Positions 18,394-26,249 of a stretch of 64,000 nucleotides of DNA are shown piece by piece. A model generated the notes under the pieces. The model made no database searches. It had not been told where the DNA came from and saw only the letters and a list, made by a program, of their open reading frames with translations. This DNA is from Bacillota bacterium (GTDB lineage Bacteria > Bacillota > Clostridia > Acetivibrionales > DTU013). The stretch lies in contig JAFABI010000046.1 of assembly GCA_023426125.1 (NCBI GenBank), positions 62,001 through 126,000 of the forward strand. The letters are read 5' to 3'. A program made the position numbers and the translations under genes. The first letter of the stretch is position 1, and every line of letters starts with the position of its first letter.

Positions 18394-19522
18394 TTCCGTT
18401 ATCCTTCCATACGGCCTCGGCCAGTGCTTTAACCATGCTGGTTTTTGTAACGAGCCCCTTCAGCCTGTTCGTCTCATCCACCACCGCAATGTAATCCTGC
18501 TTGCCGGACAAGAGGATATCGAAGGCTTCCCGCGAATCGGCACTGCTGTCTATGGTGGAGATATCGGTGTCAATCAACTCATTTATACTATGGCCGCCTT
18601 TGCCAAGCTTGCCTATTTTCTCGATGGTGACTTTCCCTTCCAGCCTTCCTTCGTCGTCGACAACCAAAAGCGTATTTACGCCTTTCCGCTTCATAAGCGC
18701 GACACTTTCCGCCGTACCCGTATTCCTGGTTATGGTGACGGGATTGGGCCGCATGATGTCCCGGACGTTTCCGATTTCCATTTTTGAGCCGTTTGAAGCC
18801 AGTCTGTGCTTGCCTATGAACTGAACGACAAAATCATCGGCTGGATTGGAAAGCAGCTCTTCCGGAGAGGCGGCCTGAACAACCTTGCCTTCCTTCATCA
18901 GGACGATCCTGTCGGCAATTTTCAACGCTTCGTCCATATCGTGCGTAACAAAAACAATGGTCTTTTTTAGCTTTTTTTGCAGCCTTTTCACCTCATCCTG
19001 CAAAGCTTCCCTTGTGATAGGGTCCAGGGCCCCGAAAGGTTCATCCATCAACACCAGCGGGGGTTCTGCAGCCAGTGCGCGCAATACGCCGATCCGCTGC
19101 TGCTGTCCTCCGCTCAGTTCGGAGGGATACCTTCCCGCATACTGCCCCGGATCCATATCAACCATGTTGAGCAGCTCTTCCATCCTTGCCTTTCTTTTCT
19201 CCGCAGGCCATCCAAGAAGCTTTGGTACAATTTCGACATTCTGGGCGATGGTCATGTTGGGAAAGAGCCCTATCTGCTGTATCACGTAGCCTATTTTTCT
19301 TCGCAGCTCCACCGGATTGACTCTTGTAACATCTTCGCCGCGAATATAAATGGAACCGGAAGATGGTTCGATCAGCTTGTTAATCATTTTCAACGTGGTG
19401 GTTTTCCCACAGCCGCTGGGGCCTATCAATACAACCAGCTGGCCTTCTTCTATTTCCAGATTGAGATTGTCGATGACGACTTCATCGCCGTACATTTTTC
19501 TCACGTTTTGAAATTTGACCAA
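18377..19522 (-). CDS. opuCA: Osmoprotectant ABC transporter ATP-binding protein with CBS domains
   Basis: A 381-residue ATPase, the size of Bacillus OpuCA/OpuBA. The start is taken as TTG 19522 behind AAAGGGGGAAGG; an upstream reading to 19582 has no ribosome site. Walker A is GPSGCGKTT, the signature LSGGQQQRIG, and Walker B LVLMDEPFGALD. Residues about 250-375 hold two CBS motifs (IMRPNPVTITRN and DTDISTIDSSADSREAF), which in this family sense ionic strength or bind cyclic dinucleotides. First gene of the operon; a 13-bp inverted repeat lies 126 bases upstream of its start. Confidence 0.93.
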   Translation of the reverse strand: MVKFQNVRKMYGDEVVIDNLNLEIEEGQLVVLIGPSGCGKTTTLKMINKLIEPSSGSIYIRGEDVTRVNPVELRRKIGYVIQQIGLFPNMTIAQNVEIVPKLLGWPAEKRKARMEELLNMVDMDPGQYAGRYPSELSGGQQQRIGVLRALAAEPPLVLMDEPFGALDPITREALQDEVKRLQKKLKKTIVFVTHDMDEALKIADRIVLMKEGKVVQAASPEELLSNPADDFVVQFIGKHRLASNGSKMEIGNVRDIMRPNPVTITRNTGTAESVALMKRKGVNTLLVVDDEGRLEGKVTIEKIGKLGKGGHSINELIDTDISTIDSSADSREAFDILLSGKQDYIAVVDETNRLKGLVTKTSMVKALAEAVWKDNGNERAN

Positions 19523-19648
19523 AAGCCTTCCCCCTTTCGTTTCAGATAAAATAATTTTATATGAAGGAGAAGACACATACAAATTCGATAGGTCCCAACA
19601 GGGACAATTAAATGGTGGATACTAAGAGAAACGGCAAAATGCTTTGAA

Positions 19649-19687
19649 AAACTAACAACTTTAATGAGATGTATAAGTTGTTAGTTT
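19649..19687. promoter_or_regulatory. Inverted repeat, candidate operator for the opuC operon
   Basis: Perfect 13-bp arms AAACTAACAACTT (19649-19661) and AAGTTGTTAGTTT (19675-19687) with a 13-base AT-rich spacer. No T run follows on either strand and the arms are AT-rich, so a terminator is unlikely. Placed between the busR-like gene and the ATPase gene, it is the best candidate site for the adjacent GntR-type regulator. Function is inference. Confidence 0.6.
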
Positions 19688-19709
19688 ACATATAATTCTA
19701 AGTCCTCCG

Positions 19710-19742
19710 AAAAAAAAGGCTGTACTAATTCCTTAGTACAGC
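19710..19742 (-). terminator. Rho-independent terminator on the minus strand, after the busR-like gene
   Basis: A 10-bp stem (GCTGTACTAA 19719-19728 with TTAGTACAGC 19733-19742); on the minus strand it is followed by eight T (A run at 19710-19717). A near copy of the stem, AGCTGTAC-TTA-GTACAGCT, lies at 19909-19927, right after the regulator gene. The repeat at 19773 sits between the two stems. Confidence 0.8.
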
Positions 19743-19772
19743 TCCGCATAAATAAGTTACCAGAAAGGAGCA

Positions 19773-19867
19773 TGTCATTGCGAGGAGCTTGCGACGAAGC
19801 AATCTCAGCTTTTAGCCGGAATTATCATTAAGATTGCCGCGCTCACTTCGTTACGCTCGCAATGACA
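19773..19867. repeat. TGTCATTGCGAG-type palindromic intergenic repeat
   Basis: A 95-bp unit with ends TGTCATTGCGAG and CTCGCAATGACA, and inner segments GACGAAGCAATCT and GATTGC matching the interspersed palindrome seen in many bacterial genomes (recognised from memory). It lies in the 3' region of the busR-like gene. A shorter related stretch is at 58901-58935. With the operator, terminator and this element, the gap 19523-19949 holds no gene that I can support. Confidence 0.75.
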
Positions 19868-19949
19868 GACGGGTTAATGCTAACTTATCTGGTAACGAAC
19901 TTAGCTGGAGCTGTACTTAGTACAGCTTCTTATAATACTGCCGCAAAAA

Positions 19950-20573
19950 TTATTTATCTTTGATATAATTTTTTATTCTTTCCAGCAGTCCTGTGTCACC
20001 AACCACTACGACCACATCCTTTGCTTCGAAGCCCGCATATGGCCCGGGAGATATCAGGATGGCGCCGTTCCTCCGGATGCCGATGATGGTCCCGCCTGTG
20101 TACTGCCAGAACTTGGAGTCGGAAATGGTTTTTCCGATCAAAGGGCTTCCCGGCGGGATTTCAACTTCCACCGGATCCAGAGGATTAACGGTTTTCAGCC
20201 GTGTGGAATAGTCGATGATTTTTTGCAGGTTCTCGTTGATTTTCTGTTCCAGTGACTGCTTTTCGGCCATATGCTCGGTGATTTCGTTTTTCAGCTTGCT
20301 TATGGTTTCTCTGTCTTCAAAGCGTTTCAAAACGGTTACGGCATTTTGCCTTGAAGTGATGAATATCCCGCTCCCCTGGCTGACCTTTATCACTTCCAGA
20401 TCCTCCAGAAGACTCATGGCACGCCGGATCGTCTCGGGCGATACATTGTATTCGCTGGACAGCACCGACCTGCCGTGGATTTTTTGTCCTTCCTTGAGCT
20501 CACCCCGGTAAATCCTGCCCGCCATGTCAAAAGCAATTTTTATATACGTCGGCGTATCAATTTTTTCGTGCAT
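19950..20573 (-). CDS. busR: GntR-type regulator with RCK_C domain (BusR-like, c-di-AMP responsive)
   Basis: A 207-residue regulator. Residues about 8-75 form a GntR winged helix (SSEYNVSPETIRRAMSLLEDL). Residues about 80-115 are a charged coiled coil (KLKNEITEHMAEKQSLEQKI). Residues about 125-205 form an RCK_C/TrkA_C domain (IPPGSPLIGKTISDS, then AKDVVVVVGD). This order and length match BusR of Lactococcus and Streptococcus, which represses glycine betaine uptake genes when c-di-AMP is bound (established for those species). Its place directly upstream of the opuC operon on the same strand supports the same role here. c-di-AMP binding in this protein is inference. Confidence 0.85.
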   Translation of the reverse strand: MHEKIDTPTYIKIAFDMAGRIYRGELKEGQKIHGRSVLSSEYNVSPETIRRAMSLLEDLEVIKVSQGSGIFITSRQNAVTVLKRFEDRETISKLKNEITEHMAEKQSLEQKINENLQKIIDYSTRLKTVNPLDPVEVEIPPGSPLIGKTISDSKFWQYTGGTIIGIRRNGAILISPGPYAGFEAKDVVVVVGDTGLLERIKNYIKDK

Positions 20574-20606
20574 TTCCCATGTTCCCTGTTCATTTTATTT
20601 TCAATC

Positions 20607-20635
20607 ATTATAGCATATTAAACAATCCGTGCGAA
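20607..20635 (-). promoter_or_regulatory. Promoter of the busR-like gene
   Basis: Minus strand: -10 TATAAT (20607-20612 on the plus strand as ATTATA), 17-base spacer, -35 TTCGCA (20630-20635), four of six matching consensus. It lies 34 bases before the ATG at 20573, in the divergent gap shared with the channel gene. Confidence 0.65.
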
Positions 20636-20708
20636 GGGAGAACTTAATGGGTTTCATTGGTATCAAAAAATGATAAAATAGATATAAAAAGATTAGGGGG
20701 GATTGAAC

Positions 20709-21941
20709 TTGTTGGAATGGATTAAAAACAGCCTGGGGAATATTGGCATGAGCGAAATGGTTTCCTTGTATTTTGCATATGCAATATCGGCTGTAGGTGT
20801 CCTGCTTATAGGCCTGTTGGCCTATTTGATTACGAACAGGCTCTTGCTCAGGGCCCTGGAAGCTTTTATTGCCAAAAGCAAAAGCCGGTTTGATGATGTC
20901 CTCGTAAAAAACAAAGTGTTTACGCAAATATCCGCAATAGTTCCCGCATGTGTCATCCATGCATTTGCTCCGGTTTTCCCATCCTGGCAAACATGGATTC
21001 AGAGGATTGCTTTTTCTTATATTGTTATTGTGATTTTGTTTACCATAAGCAAGCTCCTGAATGCCGTGGAAGATATTTGCAAAAATGTGGAGGCGTTAAA
21101 GACAAAGCCCATTAAAGGTTACTTTCAGGTTGTGAAAATCATTTCCTATATCATAGGGGCGATTGTCATCGTTAGCGTCATCATTGAACGTTCGCCATGG
21201 CTTCTCCTGAGTGGTATAGGCGCCGCAACAGCCGTACTTCTGCTGATATTCCAGAATTCACTGCTTGGACTTGTAGCCAGTATCCAGCTGTCTGCCAATA
21301 ACATGGTAAGCCTTGGAGACTGGATCGAAATGCCTAAATACGGAGCAGACGGAGATGTAGTCGATATCACGCTCCATACCGTAAAGGTGCAAAACTGGGA
21401 CAAGACGATTACTACAATCCCAACCCATGCCATGGTATCCGAATCCTTCAAGAATTGGAACGCTATGCAGGCCTCCGGCGGCAGAAGAATCAAGCGGTCG
21501 ATCAATATCGATATGGCCAGCATCAAATTCTGCAGTGAGGAAATGCTGGAGCGGTTTGACAAAATCCAATACATCAGCGGATATCTGGAATCCAAAAAAG
21601 CCGAGATAGAAGAATACAACAGAAAAAACAATATCGACGGCTCAAATATTGTCAACGGCAGACATTTGACCAATATAGGCACCTTCAGGGCATATGCGGA
21701 GAATTATCTGCGCAATCATCCCAGGGTGCACCAGGGGATGACTCAGCTGGTAAGGCAGCTGCAGCCTACCGAAAAAGGATTGCCCATAGAAATATATGTC
21801 TTTGCCGACGATATCCGATGGGGCAATTATGAGGCAATCCAGGCGGATATTTTTGATCATCTGCTATCCGTGGTTCCGGAATTCGATCTTAGAATTTATC
21901 AAAGCCCCACAGGCTACGACTTTAGAAATAGCAGGTGTTGA
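20709..21941 (+). CDS. ybdG: MscS-family mechanosensitive channel, YbdG-like
   Basis: About 410 residues; TTG 20709 is chosen because AGGGGGG ends 7 bases upstream (a TTG at 20703 is too close). Hydrophobic helices cover about residues 15-40, 65-110 and 140-180, then the MscS beta domain (QLSANNMVSLGDWIEMP). The C-terminal part (GGRRIKRSINID, TNIGTFRAYAENYLRNHP, VRQLQPTEKGLPIEIYVF) follows the E. coli YbdG pattern closely, a miniconductance channel of 415 residues. It would release solutes on hypo-osmotic shock, the opposite of the OpuC importer encoded divergently. Confidence 0.9.
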   Translation: MLEWIKNSLGNIGMSEMVSLYFAYAISAVGVLLIGLLAYLITNRLLLRALEAFIAKSKSRFDDVLVKNKVFTQISAIVPACVIHAFAPVFPSWQTWIQRIAFSYIVIVILFTISKLLNAVEDICKNVEALKTKPIKGYFQVVKIISYIIGAIVIVSVIIERSPWLLLSGIGAATAVLLLIFQNSLLGLVASIQLSANNMVSLGDWIEMPKYGADGDVVDITLHTVKVQNWDKTITTIPTHAMVSESFKNWNAMQASGGRRIKRSINIDMASIKFCSEEMLERFDKIQYISGYLESKKAEIEEYNRKNNIDGSNIVNGRHLTNIGTFRAYAENYLRNHPRVHQGMTQLVRQLQPTEKGLPIEIYVFADDIRWGNYEAIQADIFDHLLSVVPEFDLRIYQSPTGYDFRNSRC

Positions 21942-21948
21942 TGACGCC

Positions 21949-22995
21949 TTACGAATTGGAATCGACCTTGTCGTTTATTCGCTTTCCAAGTTCCAGCAAT
22001 TCCCAAGGGGAGGCTGATCTTCGAAGCGCATTAAGGGTTCCATACGTTACGGCCGCAGCGAGGAGGATAACCAGCAAATCCACCGCCGCCAGGGAGATGC
22101 CGGAAATACCTGTGAAAAACCAGCCGGTTCCAAAACGGTATAGATTTCCCTCCATCATTGCCGCCTCTCCCACATACATCAAGACACAGACCGCCCCCGA
22201 CAGGAGAGCCGGCAGCCCCAGGGCAAGCGGCTTGCTTTTCCTTAAAAGAAAGCTGCCTGCGTATATGCCTGCAGCTGCTCCCAATACAATAAAAAACAGG
22301 CAGGTGAGAATCGATGCGGTCAGATTTTGAACGGGCGACGTATCGCGGAAGAAGCCTGTCATGTTGGCGAAGATGCACAAACCCACCAATATGGCGGCCG
22401 AAGCGCCCTGCAAAGCCAGAGGTATTCCCGCCGCCTTGTTTTTATCCCGGACCATTTTGCCAAGGCCGTAGATCAGGCCGCAAAGAATGAGAATAATAAC
22501 GAAGCATACAAGATAATAGTGGATTTTGTATGTACTGTCTCCCGCCACGTAATAAAAACCATCCTGTTGGACCTGGGCCTGGCGGCGCATGGCTCTGACG
22601 GCATCCGGAGAAATAAAGCATGAAAAAGCCTGCCACATGTCTACTCTCGGCGCAGGGTGGAAGCCCTTGATGGGTGTAAGGCCGTTTGTATTGATTTTCA
22701 TGTTCTCGAAAAAGACTTCCGCAAGGACGAAAAGCAGCAATGTCACGGCAGTCGACAGCGCTAAGGTGCTTTTTTTAAAGATTTTCGGCCATACCGGCTG
22801 CAGGGCTGCAAATACAAGCAGCGCAAAGCACATAGCTGCATAAGGAATAACATAGCGTACATACTGATCAATTTCGATGACGCCGTTTACAAGATATAAA
22901 AACATAATCCGAATACCGTTTATCAGCGGATATGCCGACAAAACCAGCAAAATTGCAAGCGTTCCAAAATAAAACCGCTTGAAGGCTTGATCCAT
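21949..22995 (-). CDS. Polytopic membrane protein of unknown function
   Basis: A 348-residue protein from ATG 22995 (GGGGGTGAGGAA upstream); the longer reading to 23073 runs into the palindrome. About eight hydrophobic helices are seen, e.g. FYFGTLAILLVLSAYPLI, YVIPYAAMCFALLVFAAL, YYLVCFVIILILCGLIYGL and LTASILTCLFFIVLGAAAG. A soluble loop of about 70 residues lies between helices 3 and 4 (HPAPRVDMWQAFSCFISPD). I do not recognise a family. It converges on the channel gene with 7 bases between them. A 40-bp palindrome overlaps its likely promoter, so expression is probably tightly controlled. Confidence 0.75.
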   Translation of the reverse strand: MDQAFKRFYFGTLAILLVLSAYPLINGIRIMFLYLVNGVIEIDQYVRYVIPYAAMCFALLVFAALQPVWPKIFKKSTLALSTAVTLLLFVLAEVFFENMKINTNGLTPIKGFHPAPRVDMWQAFSCFISPDAVRAMRRQAQVQQDGFYYVAGDSTYKIHYYLVCFVIILILCGLIYGLGKMVRDKNKAAGIPLALQGASAAILVGLCIFANMTGFFRDTSPVQNLTASILTCLFFIVLGAAAGIYAGSFLLRKSKPLALGLPALLSGAVCVLMYVGEAAMMEGNLYRFGTGWFFTGISGISLAAVDLLVILLAAAVTYGTLNALRRSASPWELLELGKRINDKVDSNS

Positions 22996-23052
22996 TTCCT
23001 CACCCCCATCATTGCGCTTCCGTAGGACATCTCTCCAGACGATCGCAATAGT

Positions 23053-23092
23053 TTGACAAATACAGACTATCATGATAGTCTGTATTTGTCAA
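23053..23092. promoter_or_regulatory. 40-bp perfect palindrome overlapping a promoter
   Basis: A 20-base half-site (TTGACAAATACAGACTATCA) followed directly by its exact reverse complement, with no spacer. Each strand begins with consensus -35 TTGACA and has, 17 bases on, an extended -10-like TGATAGTCT. On the minus strand this would drive the membrane protein gene, starting about 60 bases downstream. No T run follows on either side, so it is read as an operator, not a terminator. The core CTATCATGATAG resembles TetR-type sites (CTATCA-n-TGATAG) but lacks the central base. Confidence 0.7.
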
Positions 23093-23103
23093 GAGATGAG
23101 CTT

Positions 23104-23682
23104 CTATTTTTGAGTTTTGAACCTGACCTTGAAGGTTTTTATTTCCAGCGGCTTGATTTTTTCGTTACCCGTACGATGCCCCTGACAGGCCCGGCCTCAA
23201 TTGCCTCAATGCTCTTGCAACCGTTTATCTCCCACATTTTTTCACTGTAATAAATGTCAAGGTTCCAGTTGTCCTCATACCGGGGTTTGTCCTCAAACGC
23301 CTGAAGGACGTTGCCATTCTCTCCGGGCTTCAGAACCTCCCTGCCGGACTTCTTGTCAAACAAGCCGGAAAACGTACCGTCGGGATTCAATGTGATTCTG
23401 AAAAAGCGGTTTTCCAGAAGCTCCCTGCAGATTTTCATCTGTCCGTCCGGACCCTGGCAGTCACCTGTATTTTCAACCACCTTGAAACGTTCATATCCTT
23501 TGGAGGATACCCCTTTTATCACCGACAGATAGGAATGACCGCTTTCATTGGATTTTTGTCACGGTGTTTTTCTTTATCTCTCCAAACCGCACCTGAAGAT
23601 TGTTTATTTCGTGCCTGTCGGTGTGGATGCAGTTTTTTATTTCCTTTAGAATCCGGTTTATTCTTTCTTCTTTAAAGTACAT
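23104..23682 (-). pseudogene. GH38 alpha-mannosidase gene remnant with internal deletions
   Basis: Three pieces of one GH38 gene on the minus strand. Piece 1 (23682-23545, 45 codons) starts MYFKEERINRILKEIKN, the usual GH38 N terminus, and stops at TGA. Piece 2 (about 23560-23145) has ENRFFRITLNPDGTFSGLFD, KPGENGNVLQAFEDKPRYED and AGPVRGIVRVT, the domain after the catalytic region. Piece 3 (about 23148-23104) has PLEIKTFKVRFKTQK and a stop, the C-terminal end. The catalytic domain (several hundred residues) and most of the C-terminal region are missing, so no active enzyme is possible. Confidence 0.85.
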
Positions 23683-23809
23683 ATAGCATAACCTCATACA
23701 CTGAATACTTAGATTATATAGGAGTGTTTTGAATTTATCAATTCAATTAACAAATTGAACCTGAACGCAAATTGGGGACAATTCAGCTTATGTCCTGTCC
23801 CGAACATAT

Positions 23810-23835
23810 CCAGGTAACACATTCCCATTACCTGG
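23810..23835 (+). other. Hairpin in the leader of the cortex hydrolase gene
   Basis: Perfect 8-bp arms CCAGGTAA (23810-23817) and TTACCTGG (23828-23835), about 35 bases before the chosen start. Without a T run it is not a terminator; its role is not known. Confidence 0.4.
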
Positions 23836-23870
23836 AATATATTATTTGTAGGAATGGTGGTGTGACTTCC

Positions 23871-25151
23871 TTGAGAATTCATGTTGTTAGATCCGGTGAA
23901 AGTGTATATACGATTGCTCAGATGTATCGCGTTTCACCGCAGAAAATTATTTCCGATAATGAGCTGGAAAACCCGAACCGTCTGGTAGTAGGGCAAACGC
24001 TGGTAATTTTGGAAGGTACCCGCAGACATACTGTGTCCCGGGGGGAATCGCTTTATTCTATAGCGCTGCAGTATGGTTTGGGCATGAATGATATAATTGC
24101 CGCGAACCCGCAGATAACAAATCCTGCCCAACTATCCATAGGACAGGTAATAACTATACCGCCAAGGACAATCAGCTTTGGCTCTATTGAAGTAAACGGC
24201 TATACTTTCCCGGGAATCGACAGGGAGGTCCTCGATAAGACTCTTCCTTACCTTACTTACCTGAGTATATTCAGCTACCAGGTAAGTCTTGACGGGAGCT
24301 TGAATACAATACCGGACGAACCCCTTATCCAGGCTGCGCGGGCTGCAGGGACAGCCCCTCTCATGGTTGTGACCAATATTGAAGAGGGCGGCGGTTTCAA
24401 CAGTGATATCGCACATGCTGTCCTTACAAATGAAACGGCTCAGAATAACCTTGTAAACAATATAACCCGTATATTAAGGGAAAAGAATTATTATGGGCTG
24501 GATATAGATTTCGAGTATATCTACCCGTATGACAGGGAGAGCTATAATAATTTTCTCAGGAGAATCGTAAGGACACTGCACCCTCTCGGATACACCGTTA
24601 CAACAGCTCTTGCACCCAAGATATCTGCAGGGCAGCAGGGGACGCTTTATGAGGCTCATGACTACCCGGTGCATGGAGCATTGGCAGACCATGTAATTCT
24701 AATGACCTATGAATGGGGTTACACGTATAGTCCGCCTATGGCGGTAGCACCTATAAATGAGATTCGCAGAGTGCTTGATTATGCAGTGACAGCCATACCC
24801 AGGGAGAAAATTTTTATGGGAATACCCAATTACGGGTATAATTGGACTCTGCCATTCAGGCAGGGAACAAGAGCCACTGTGATATCCAATACCGGAGCTG
24901 TAGAGCTTGCAGGATCAGTGGGCACATACATACAATATGACCAGACTTCACAGGCGCCTTTCTTCTACTATTATGATGAAAACGGCATACAGCACGTCGT
25001 ATGGTTTGAAGATGCAAGGAGTATTCTGGCCAAATTGTTCCTGGCAAACGAGTTCAGGGTCGGCGGTTTAAGCTACTGGACCATAGGCCGCTACTTCCCG
25101 CAGAATTGGCTTGTCTTAAGCTCGGTTTACAACATTATAAAGGTGCTGTAA
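23871..25151 (+). CDS. sleL: Spore cortex-lytic N-acetylglucosaminidase, SleL/YaaH-like
   Basis: About 426 residues from TTG 23871, close to the 427 of Bacillus YaaH; the TTG gives the N terminus RIHVVRSGESVYTIAQMY that starts the first LysM domain. A second LysM (RHTVSRGESLYSIALQYG) covers about residues 50-95. The GH18 domain follows, with the catalytic motif YGLDIDFEY (DxxDxDxE) near residue 210, and MTYEWGY later. In Bacillus such proteins cut cortex peptidoglycan during germination. Presence suggests a spore-forming organism. It converges on an AraC gene with only 5 bases between. Confidence 0.9.
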   Translation: MRIHVVRSGESVYTIAQMYRVSPQKIISDNELENPNRLVVGQTLVILEGTRRHTVSRGESLYSIALQYGLGMNDIIAANPQITNPAQLSIGQVITIPPRTISFGSIEVNGYTFPGIDREVLDKTLPYLTYLSIFSYQVSLDGSLNTIPDEPLIQAARAAGTAPLMVVTNIEEGGGFNSDIAHAVLTNETAQNNLVNNITRILREKNYYGLDIDFEYIYPYDRESYNNFLRRIVRTLHPLGYTVTTALAPKISAGQQGTLYEAHDYPVHGALADHVILMTYEWGYTYSPPMAVAPINEIRRVLDYAVTAIPREKIFMGIPNYGYNWTLPFRQGTRATVISNTGAVELAGSVGTYIQYDQTSQAPFFYYYDENGIQHVVWFEDARSILAKLFLANEFRVGGLSYWTIGRYFPQNWLVLSSVYNIIKVL

Positions 25152-25156
25152 ATGTA

Positions 25157-26014
25157 TTATACCAACGTCAATTTTGAAGCTCTGTAGCTGCTGGGGGTCA
25201 TACCGTAATGCGCCTTGAAGCATTCATAAAAATAGCTTAAATTGCCAAAACCGGATTCATAGCATATATCAACGATTTTCCGGTTGGTGTTTGCAAGCTG
25301 GTTCGCCGCATAATTGAGGCGCAAGTGCTTGATATAATCGGTAGGCGTTGTACCCAGATAATTTTTAAAGGAACGGCTGACATGCTCCCGGCTCCGGTTC
25401 GACAGCTCAAACAGCCTGTCGATGCCAAGCACCAGGTTGTCCTTTATGGCAATATCCTGGCAAAGCTGGCCCAGCCAGTCCGGGAGGGACTTGTTCACCG
25501 GTCCGGCCAGTTGCCCGGTAAAGAGCAGGGCAATCTCGACAAAAAGCATTTTAAGGCTGGAAACGCGCCGCGGCTCTTCTTCGGGAGACAGGGAAAAGAT
25601 ATCCTCGAACCTGTCTAAAAAGCTTTTCATTTCCATTCCGGTGACGGTAATCCCGGGCGGAAGTTTTTCCGCAAGAAGCCTCTGGATACAAGAGCTTTTG
25701 CCCAGAAATCTCTGAAGGGCTTCAAAAATATACGGCGATATCCATAACCGGATCAAACCGCATGGCTCGTCGCCATTCTGCCTGTACCGGTGCATATCGT
25801 GGGGACGTATGAAAAGGATGGAATTGCAGGGAATATCCCGGGATTCCCCGTTTGCCTCATGGAAGATTCCACCGGAAAAAACAAGGAATATCTCAAAATA
25901 GGAATGTTTGTGAAACTGCACTTTATAATCAATCTCATAAAGGATCGAGTGCAGGATGGCATCCGCCTGGTCGGCGTAATCACTTAGCCGGTATCTTTCA
26001 TAGAGATCCTGCAC
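25157..26014 (-). CDS. AraC-family transcriptional regulator with cupin sensor
   Basis: A 285-residue regulator from GTG 26014 (GGGAG 7 bases upstream). Residues about 20-100 form a cupin-type sensor (FHKHSYFEIFLVFSGG, FIRPHDMHRYRQ). The C-terminal 100 residues form two helix-turn-helix motifs (LSNRSREHVSRSFKNYLG and GFGNLSYFYECFKAHYG). It likely responds to a sugar and controls the divergent isomerase/dehydrogenase pair at 26250-28153. Hairpin element copy B lies in the divergent gap. Confidence 0.88.
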   Translation of the reverse strand: MQDLYERYRLSDYADQADAILHSILYEIDYKVQFHKHSYFEIFLVFSGGIFHEANGESRDIPCNSILFIRPHDMHRYRQNGDEPCGLIRLWISPYIFEALQRFLGKSSCIQRLLAEKLPPGITVTGMEMKSFLDRFEDIFSLSPEEEPRRVSSLKMLFVEIALLFTGQLAGPVNKSLPDWLGQLCQDIAIKDNLVLGIDRLFELSNRSREHVSRSFKNYLGTTPTDYIKHLRLNYAANQLANTNRKIVDICYESGFGNLSYFYECFKAHYGMTPSSYRASKLTLV

Positions 26015-26036
26015 AACACCACTCCCAGCCTGTCGT

Positions 26037-26138
26037 AAGCACTGGTGAAAATATAACTTCCGCTAAAATTTTCTGCAAATGCAGTCTTGGAGCGCCGGCA
26101 TTTGCAGAAAAAGGGAAAGTAATATCTTCAGTGCTCCT
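26037..26138. repeat. Hairpin repeat element, copy B
   Basis: 102 bp, about 80% identical to 8158-8257. The inner inverted repeat TTTCTGCAAATGC / GCATTTGCAGAAA is perfect. The outer arms AGCACTGGTGAAAATATA and TAATATCTTCAGTGCT pair imperfectly. It lies 22 bases upstream of the AraC start, in the divergent region before the TIM-barrel gene. Two copies with the same folding but differing loops show compensated structure. Confidence 0.75.
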
Positions 26139-26249
26139 AAGTAATATCACTATAGCATAAAAAACAAATCATTACAACGGAAGAAACCTGAGTAGTATTT
26201 GGAGTAGAATACATTCAGGAGCATAACAAAAGTAGAGGAGGTTTTGTTT

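Noticed and set aside
23053..23092. Reading the 40-bp palindrome as a terminator for the GH38 remnant
   Set aside because: No T run on either strand and low GC at the stem base; operator reading fits better with the -35 boxes.
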